Below, piece by piece: positions 57,641 through 64,000 of a DNA stretch of 64,000 nt (the first letter of the stretch is position 1; every line of letters begins with the position of its first letter). Both the position numbers and the translations under genes were made by a program. This DNA is from Oreohelix idahoensis. Its lineage: Eukaryota; Mollusca; Gastropoda; Stylommatophora; Oreohelicidae. The stretch lies in assembly GCA_024509875.1 (NCBI GenBank), contig JAMPIV010003466.1, positions 310,001-374,000 on the forward strand, read 5' to 3'. The notes beneath the pieces are model-generated. The model made no database searches. It had not been told where the DNA came from and saw nothing but the letters and a program-made list of their open reading frames with translations.

Positions 57641-58190
57641 GAACGAATGAACGAACGAACTTTATTTTCAAAGGGTTAAGAATTGGGCATGCAGGCCCGT
57701 CTTACATTCTGCCCTTCCTCTGTCTGTCATCTTGCATACTGTATCCTTTCAATCGCACATGTATTTTGAGAATTATTTAAGCATACAGCATTATCAAGGT
57801 AAAATAATAACATACATTTGTAATTTCCAGTCATAATCAAATTTAAGTATATTAAAAAAAAGAGAAAAACAAAATAAATATATAAAACAAAAATTTAAAA
57901 TTAAAAAAAACAAAAAAAACACAAAAAACAAACAAAAATAAAACAGACAAACAAACATAATCTAAACCATTCATACTGTAAATTAGAAATCATTTGAAAC
58001 ATAATCAGATTATGGTGTCATATAATAAGAACTGGTGAAATATTGAAAATCTGCTGTTGAATGAACAGAGACTTCGTGTGTTGTCAGCATATGCGGAAAA
58101 TGTTCCAAGAGGTGAGCGGCAGTGAGTCTCAAGCAGATACTGCCACAGGGAGTGAATTGTTGACGCCTCCACTATTTACGAGATTCAACT
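57641..58190 (-). mobile_element. LINE 3' end, CR1/L2-like, copy 1 (5' truncated)
   Basis: The minus-strand 3' end has AATAAAGTTCGTTCGTTCG at 57641-57670, a short tandem tail typical of CR1/L2-type LINEs. The 3' UTR (AATGTAAGACGGGCCTGCAT near 57690-57710) and a decayed ORF C-terminus (about 58060-58140) follow. The same order recurs in copy 2. The insertion interrupts the XPG-like gene. Confidence 0.7.
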
Positions 58191-58870
58191 TTATGACCTA
58201 TGCTCCTTAGGGAGGTAAAGGGTGTTGACTGATAGATGAGAATCGTGCATATAGGCCCGTCTTGCATTTTGCCCTTCCCCTAACTCATCTTTTGTTGCTA
58301 GTTATCCAGACATTCTCCAACATACTTAAAGTATTAATTTAATGGCGATGCAACATTATAAGTAGTATAAAGCCTACTTTACAGTATCTGATTACAATTA
58401 AGAAGTAAAGTATATTAAAATGAAAAACTAGATCATCAGACCCTCCATACAGCATATTAGATAATAATTCGATTCATAATCAGTTAGGGCGGCATATAAT
58501 CCGCACGCATAATGTACGAACAGCCTACGATTATATGAGTAGGGACTGTGCATGTTTTTTCAGGTCATGTGGAAGATTGTTCCAAAGATGAGCAGCTGAG
58601 TACGCCAAGCTCTTCTTGAACAAATCTAGCCTGGGTTTGGGTACCTGTAATTTGTTTAAACTCTGACTACGTTTTTCATTGAATTTTAAAAGTGGCCACA
58701 GAAACGTTGGAGCATTCTGTGACGAGATTTTGTGAGCGAATTTAGCTTTGTTAAATAGGAAGCGCTTTCTGAGGGGTAATATTTTAAGATAGTTATATAG
58801 ATCTATACAATGTGTTTGGTGCTTATCAGCAACTAAGCGCTGCATGTTTTTGAATGGAGCCTTTTTGCAT
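58191..58870 (-). mobile_element. LINE 3' end, CR1/L2-like, copy 2 (5' truncated)
   Basis: The minus-strand frame 58845-58531 encodes a LINE C-terminus: IDLYNYLKILPLRKRFLFNK, FAHKISSQNAPTFLWPL, KPRLDLFKKSLAYSAAHLWN followed by NLPHDLKKHAQSL. Its 3' UTR (GCAAGACGGGCCTATATGCA near 58250-58270) is homologous to that of copy 1. Two truncated copies thus lie head to tail, either as two insertions or as one insertion duplicated. Confidence 0.7.
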
Positions 58871-60925
58871 TGGATATGGAACTGGAAGTTTTATCTGCAA
58901 GCAGTGAATGATGTCCTTCCAATTTTCCACATTTTTGATAGAGTCAACTAGTTGAGATGGGGTTCATTGTTCTTCGAGCAAATGCTGAATCTTGAGACAT
59001 CCTGAGGTATATGACAGGTTCAAAACAGGTCTTTCTTGTGTTCGAAGAACAGATGGAAAGTTTAATGCCGTGGGTGTCGACATGGCTCTCGAACAAAAAA
59101 TAAACCGCTCTCAGACGTCAGCCGGAGGGATCATTAGCCAAACAAAAAGGAAAGAATAAATTGCTGAATGGCAGTTTGCTTACCATGAAGTCCTCCTCAT
59201 AAGAAAAACATTTCAAGGGCAGCTGAACATGACGCCAGTTGATTATGAACTGATAATGCATCACGAGTTAACAGGAAGCCTCAGAAATATAATCGAAGCC
59301 TACATCCAACAGATGCTCCAGTATGCTGAAAGCAAAGAAAACACATACATTGGAAAAAGGGAAGTTAGGCTTCACAACATTCTAACCAATGCATTTGTTT
59401 CATCATTGGATGCCAAGAAGATGCTCCAATTTTTGACAACAGCACAAGACGTTTTCTTCATGTTTCGAGAGGAAAGGTTCATAACCCGCTCAAAACCACT
59501 ATCGGCACCTATTCACCAGCAAAAACTTCCCACTTTTAGCTCAACCAGACATGCAGATAAAAAAGCAATCTGTGAAAAATGCCATCAAAAACCATTTGCA
59601 GGTTCAGAGAAAAGTTGATATTGCCAAGGAGAGAGGAATGACAATGGCATAAACTCTTACCTACGATTTATCACCTTCATCCTTATTAGATGAGAATGGT
59701 GCTACTACCAAACCCATGAATCAGTTGTGAAGGTTGCCAGCTAAGGGAAACGACACATTTGAAGACCTGTGTACAATCATTCACAATAATGTGAAAAATG
59801 TCTGCATATCCATTCGTGTTGGTTATGTTTTTGACAGCTACCTTCAATCATCAATCAAAAATGCTGAGAGATAAAGAAGGTCTTCTGTACAACCACTACC
59901 GTTGACTTCCATTGCTACCACTACGAAGCTTCCTGTGCAGATGGAAAGATTTACGGCATCAGTTGACAACAAAAGTTGGATTCAAGATACCTTGAGCGAG
60001 TTTCTGAAGACGGTATCAACTAATCGACAAGGGGAAACTATCCTTAGCTGCGTGTTGCTTGAAAGTGGACCTACTCCGGCGTTAGCAATAAAAGATGGAA
60101 GCTTAACAAAAATCAAGGATACTCTTCAAGTAACTGTTGAGGAGGCTGACTTTCATATTGTTCCTCACGTTTTCCATGCCGTTAAACAAGGGTTACTGCG
60201 CGTCGTTGTGCTTTCAAACCACTCAGATTTTTGTGTGATACTCATTCATTTCTACAAGTTTCTTAAGGAAAATAGACTCTCTGAACTATGAATGAGAACG
60301 TCGGCATTAGATATCATACCAATCCATACTCTTGTAGACAAGATAGGTGCTACCACAGACGTACTCTCATTTTCTTACAGGAACGGATGTTACCAATAAG
60401 AAAGGCACCAAAGTGGCATCACTAAAGGCAGAACCAGAAAAGTATCTGCACAACTTTGGTCGGCGTCTTCCTCCAAATACTCAAACCTTTAAGATTGCCG
60501 AGGAATACTTGGTGAAGGTTCTAAAACCAGGCTCTCAGCAAGACATGTGCAAGACATTTGACGCACTTCGATTTGAAATGATGACCCAAGCTAGTCGTCC
60601 AGACTTACAAGGCCTACCTTGCACAAGCTCTTCATTGCGAGGTCACCTGAAAAGATCATTTTACATGGTATACTCATGCTCTACAGTGTTGATCATGGAC
60701 GAACAATTAGCCCCAACGGATTTTGGATGGACAATCAGTGCTGATGACTCATGACTCACGCCAGACCCTTGCATTAGTGAGCTACCTGAAGATGTGATTC
60801 TTACCTGTATTTGCAAGAGCTATCATACAAAACGATGCCGGTGCCGCAAAAAATATTGTTTCTTGCACGTCCTTTTGCAAATGCAAAATGTCTTGTGACA
60901 TTCAGGAACATGTATAAAGTACTGA
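58871..60925 (+). pseudogene. XPG/FEN1-like transposon gene, main part (frameshifted)
   Basis: Continues the gene with NWKFYLQAVNDVLPIFHIFD, then VGVDMALEQKINRSQTSAGG, DYELIMHHELTGS and REERFITRSKPLS in a succession of frames. The region 59902-60754 shows three acidic blocks ordered as in XPG/FEN1 nucleases: EEADFHIVPH (about 60139), VVVLSNHSDF (about 60202) and HFLTGTDVTNKKGTK (about 60368). They correspond to the EAE, DxD and GxD metal-binding motifs, here partly altered (NHSD). SLKAEPEKYLHNFG and a C-terminal Cys-rich tail (CICKSYHTKRCRCRK) follow. A TGA at 60752 and shifts near 60300 and 60848 break it. The nuclease assignment rests on motif spacing and is inference. Confidence 0.65.
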
Positions 60926-61063
60926 AAATGACCATTTAACTCTGCGTATAGTCTGTGATTCTCTTTTTTTTTTAATGTATCGGAATTTAATGTTCATACT
61001 TCAATACATTGTCATCTATTCCCATCTTTTATGCATTTTTTGTTTTATTTTTTGCAGAGGAGT
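60926..61063. other. 3' noncoding part of the XPG-like element
   Basis: T-rich spacer between the gene end and the right inverted repeat. Confidence 0.5.
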
Positions 61064-61350
61064 AAAAATAGTCGTATCTTATAGGAAATTTTATAAGGAA
61101 TCAAAAAAAAAAAAAGATGTCAGATTTGGTACAGGTATACTGACAAGAACAAAAAATTACGAAATACAATACTAGCCACTGCACGTATATGCGAAAAACA
61201 AAATGGCGTCCTATACAACTTATGCCCGGGTTGCCAGATGTCTACAAAAGATTTTACCCTTCTTTTAGGCATGCCCTTACAGCATCTGAAGAGAAAACTC
61301 GTCCACCTTGTCGTAAATTTTGAGAAGATAGGACTGAGATATTTATGGTC
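61064..61350 (-). repeat. Right terminal inverted repeat, inner part
   Basis: Reverse complement of 56858-57113 with about 20% differences. It ends at TTATGGTC (61343-61350), the point where the 2.1-kb insert enters. The last 13 bases of the repeat reappear at 63458-63470. Confidence 0.8.
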
Positions 61351-63449
61351 CCGTACAAGCAGAGGTGATAGTGACAGCTATGTGAAAGGAAGGTGTAAGA
61401 AACAGTTTTGTTTCACGAGTAGGGGTGATAGTGTAGGGAAAAAGTGATAGTATAGAGAAAAAAAGGCAGTCTTGGAGTGAGTTATTGCTCTAATCCAGCC
61501 TATCTTTTACCACTCTATTTAACTTTCAGACGCCCTTACTCTCCTTGTACAACATACAAGTTACACCACACTTAGTACACAAAATTCTGTGACATATAAC
61601 AACTACGTACAGACGTGAAAACAAACTATTAATAACATATAAAAGGACCGGGGTTTGACCAACACTATAGCTTAAGGTTTATTATGTTTATTTTCGCTAG
61701 AAATATCACAACATCAAGAAAAGCTTTGTCATTACATCAACGAATTATAGCTTACAGACAAGAAAATGAAAATATACTCTAATAGGCCCTCCCTCTTGTA
61801 TAAGAAAGCTAGGAAAGATCCCAACAGAAGTAATTAACCCCAAACGATCAAAATAATTAACAATGGGAGTAGGGAATGGTCAAGACGGGTAAGACTAAGT
61901 CCTCAATACCTATCCCGAGAACACTCAGATTAGTGAGAGATAAATAAAGAAGGTTTGTAGGTTAGCAGTAACATAAGAAATTAGTATCTTTCTATCCGTT
62001 CACACACAAACAAGACAGTGGCCCACTTTCAGATTTGCTTACCAAATGTTGACGCTGCATACATTCCAGGGAATTTAAACACTAGCAGTTATAAAACACT
62101 AATCAGTCATATTCAGGGTCAAGTGCAGCCCCAGACTATCCGATGAGCTGACTTTTATTTTTCCGCGAGTCGCTGCAATTGATGCGTTGGTATTTTTGCC
62201 TGGATATTATTCCTTTTCACTGCAGGTATTTGCTTTGGATAAGTGTTCCTATTATGATAGCACTGTCCTGGAAATTAATATGGTGAAATATTGTTCCAGT
62301 GGGGTCTAGCCACAGGTGGCTATGACACTCGGTGACGGGATGGGAAAAAAATGTTAACTGATAATAATCTGCTGTTCGTTGAGGTGGGAGCCGAGTATGA
62401 ACAGTAAGTTCTCTTGAATAAATCCGATGGAAAAACTCCTGTTAAGAGTCAGATGAAAAGTACTGACTTTCTGCCACAGCAGACTGATAATATATTACGA
62501 TGTGAAAACAAGTTGTATTCTAGGAATGTTTCGTACCAGTTAAAATTTATCTATTATTGTTTGTTTTCTTGTTTTTTTTTTTTTTTGGCTTCTCGTCATA
62601 AATAGAGAAGGTGGACAGCACCGGGGTCACAACATGAAGATGGTTATAACAATAATTTTTAGGATGCTGATAGGAACATCAGACGGTAAAATCGCTGAAT
62701 CGCAAGGTTTTGATCAGCCTCGATTATATAGGAAGAAAAATATAAACGCTTTAACAATATTATCAATATCCTAATCTAACACACATTTAGGTATGACTTG
62801 TTAAGCACTCCGTTATTAAATTAAATTTAAACCCCACAAATGTCTAGCTAATCTCATCGCTCCTAATATGAGATATGAACACTAATCACTTAAAAATTTA
62901 CACAAGATGAAAATAGAAAATAAACCGCGTTCTCTAAATTATCCACAGCCTAGCGTCTTTTAATTAATTTAAAGTATCTCTTGCTTAGAAAATAGCGAGT
63001 AATCAATTTTTCGTTTATAGCTGGTAAACTTTGCTACACGTTATTTAATTAACACAGACCAAAAACCCAGTGAAATATAATGGAAACACTTTAACAATAA
63101 AATCACTCAAAACTCTAATATATTATTACCGCAGCACAGAAAATGAATTAATCTCCACGTATATAAGTAATCCGAAATTGTAGTAAGGCTCTCATATGCG
63201 AGCTAGGTACTTTCTTCAAAATCTTTGGCGCTACTGATAACTGAATTTTTAAGAGATGTGTATATATATTAAATTCGCTCAATCTCGCCAATGTCTGGCA
63301 AAAATCGCACCTCGAGCGAATTCTTCGGCCAAGTCCTGAATGAAGGCTATTTTTCACTACTTTGCCGACCGTATTGCCGCTTCAGCAAGAAATTTATTCT
63401 CCGCGTAAACGGTTCTTCGTCCGTTCTATTACCAGGTGTTAATCAGAAG
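61351..63449. mobile_element. Unidentified 2.1-kb insertion
   Basis: Flanked by a perfect 8-bp direct repeat TTATGGTC (61343-61350 and 63450-63457) and splitting the right inverted repeat. It contains no recognisable protein frame. GTGATAGT motifs recur near its left end (61366, 61422, 61446). The ends show neither TG...CA nor an obvious inverted repeat. An 8-bp duplication is typical of hAT elements, so a non-autonomous hAT-like element or a solo LTR with decayed ends are both possible. Confidence 0.55.
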
Positions 63450-63473
63450 TTATGGTCAGGGTCTGTATTACAA

Positions 63474-63600
63474 GAACTGCTTACTCGAAGCAAAAAAATA
63501 GGGCATGCACATCATAATAACTGGCAGACTCTGGAGTTGGTTTGTCCACGTCCTCAGAAGAGAACCCAATGCCATTACAAAACAGCTATGCTGTCGTATA
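63474..63600 (+). pseudogene. LINE copy B, 3' piece
   Basis: GAACTGCTTACTCGAAGC, then GCATGCACATCATAATAACT, GACTCTGGAGTTGG and CACGTCCTCAGAAGA, ending with ACAGCTATGCTGT. This matches LINE copy A at 27460-27585 base by base with scattered changes. It continues directly from 56836. Confidence 0.85.
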
Positions 63601-63917
63601 GTAGGATTATCTTTATCGATCTATCTATACCAACATCATTCTTATTTTATTTTCTTCCACATTGTGCTCTTTCATCGTGATCAAAGTAATCGTTCTTGAT
63701 CACGACTTGCATCTAACTTCACACTCCTTTGATTCAAGTTCCTACCTTGCGGAAAACACATGGCTTCAATGTTATCTTGAGAAACACACATGGGCATCCA
63801 AATGTATATATCCAATATTACTTTCCATCGCTGACTACAGAGAGATTCGACTGGGTAAGAAATCCATTTGTGCCTCTTTTATCTGACTTGGATTTTACAA
63901 TAATAGAATAAGAACTG
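63601..63917. other. Noncoding gap
   Basis: AT-rich. No coding homology or repeat recognised. Confidence 0.5.
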
Positions 63918-64000
63918 TGTTACGCACAATTAATTGCTTTTTTCCAAAGTCTTTGTATGATCGTTTTTCGTATGTATGATCATTATTTGACTGAAATGCA
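63918..64000 (+). repeat. Start of a Gypsy-2-family LTR, cut by the window end
   Basis: TGTTACGCACAATTAATTGC and what follows match the reverse complement of the Gypsy-2 LTR end (44665 downward) with a few differences, including the ATGATCATACATACGAAAAA segment. It is in plus orientation, opposite to Gypsy-2. Whether a full element or a solo LTR follows cannot be seen. Confidence 0.88.

Larger units (their letters stand above)
56837..63470 (+). mobile_element. Long-TIR DNA transposon carrying an XPG-like gene (Academ-like candidate)
   Basis: 6.6-kb block inserted in LINE copy B with a CAA duplication (56834-56836 and 63471-63473). Both ends carry the inverted motif CCCTGACCATAA (56846-56857; reverse complement at 63450-63461). 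Inverted-repeat arms of about 280-300 bp follow, similar at roughly 80% by eye. The right arm is split by an unrelated 2.1-kb insert (61351-63449). Inside lies one broken gene (57240-60925), itself split by two LINE 3' ends. Removing the nested pieces leaves about 3.3 kb. A short 3-bp duplication together with an XPG-like nuclease gene suggests Academ superfamily affinity, from general knowledge and not proven here. Confidence 0.7.

Overview
This is animal genomic DNA that is almost entirely repeat-derived. It is AT-rich, with (TA)n and (GT)n tracts, and I found no operons, rRNA, tRNA, CRISPR array or convincing single-copy host gene. The mix of elements (LINEs with AP endonucleases, Ty3/Gypsy elements with integrase before reverse transcriptase, mariner, Helitron ends, a RAG1-N-terminus-like relic) fits a marine invertebrate. 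A mollusc is my best guess from the LINE and RAG1-like families, but the species cannot be fixed from this window.
Layout. 1-4.4 kb: a Gypsy gag relic, a RAG1 N-terminal-like relic and a transposase-like relic. 4.4-8.4 kb: a nearly full-length LINE on the minus strand with a C-terminal C2H2 finger. 9.3-10.5 kb: a second gag relic and a 114-bp hairpin. 11.5-12.8 kb: an internally deleted Helitron helicase with a Helitron-like 3' hairpin. 15.2-27.8 kb: LINE copy A, split by an unnamed DNA transposon (about 15670-26554), which is itself split by an 8.7-kb Gypsy element (Gypsy-1, 16743-25440). 28-30.5 kb: another LINE tail and a complete 1314-bp mariner. 31-34.6 kb: noncoding. 35.1-44.7 kb: Gypsy-2 on the minus strand with an intact 1639-residue polyprotein. 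44.7-46.7 kb: a degenerate tandem repeat, a classic Helitron 3' end and a LINE tail. 47.1-63.6 kb: LINE copy B of the same family as copy A, split by Gypsy-3 (47784-56293, intact 1611-residue polyprotein, LTRs nearly identical) and by a 6.6-kb TIR element (56837-63470) carrying a broken gene with XPG/FEN1-like motifs. That element is in turn split by two LINE 3' ends and by a 2.1-kb unidentified insert. 63.9-64 kb: the start of another Gypsy-2-family LTR.
The main value of the window is its stratigraphy. Two copies of one LINE act as a clean substrate, so insertion boundaries, target duplications and terminal inverted repeats can be read directly. This shows that two widespread 'uncharacterised protein' families (15964-26364 and 57240-60925) travel as DNA transposons here. 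Gypsy-1, -2 and -3 are the youngest layers, judged by nearly identical LTRs. Element boundaries and identities were read by eye without alignment software.
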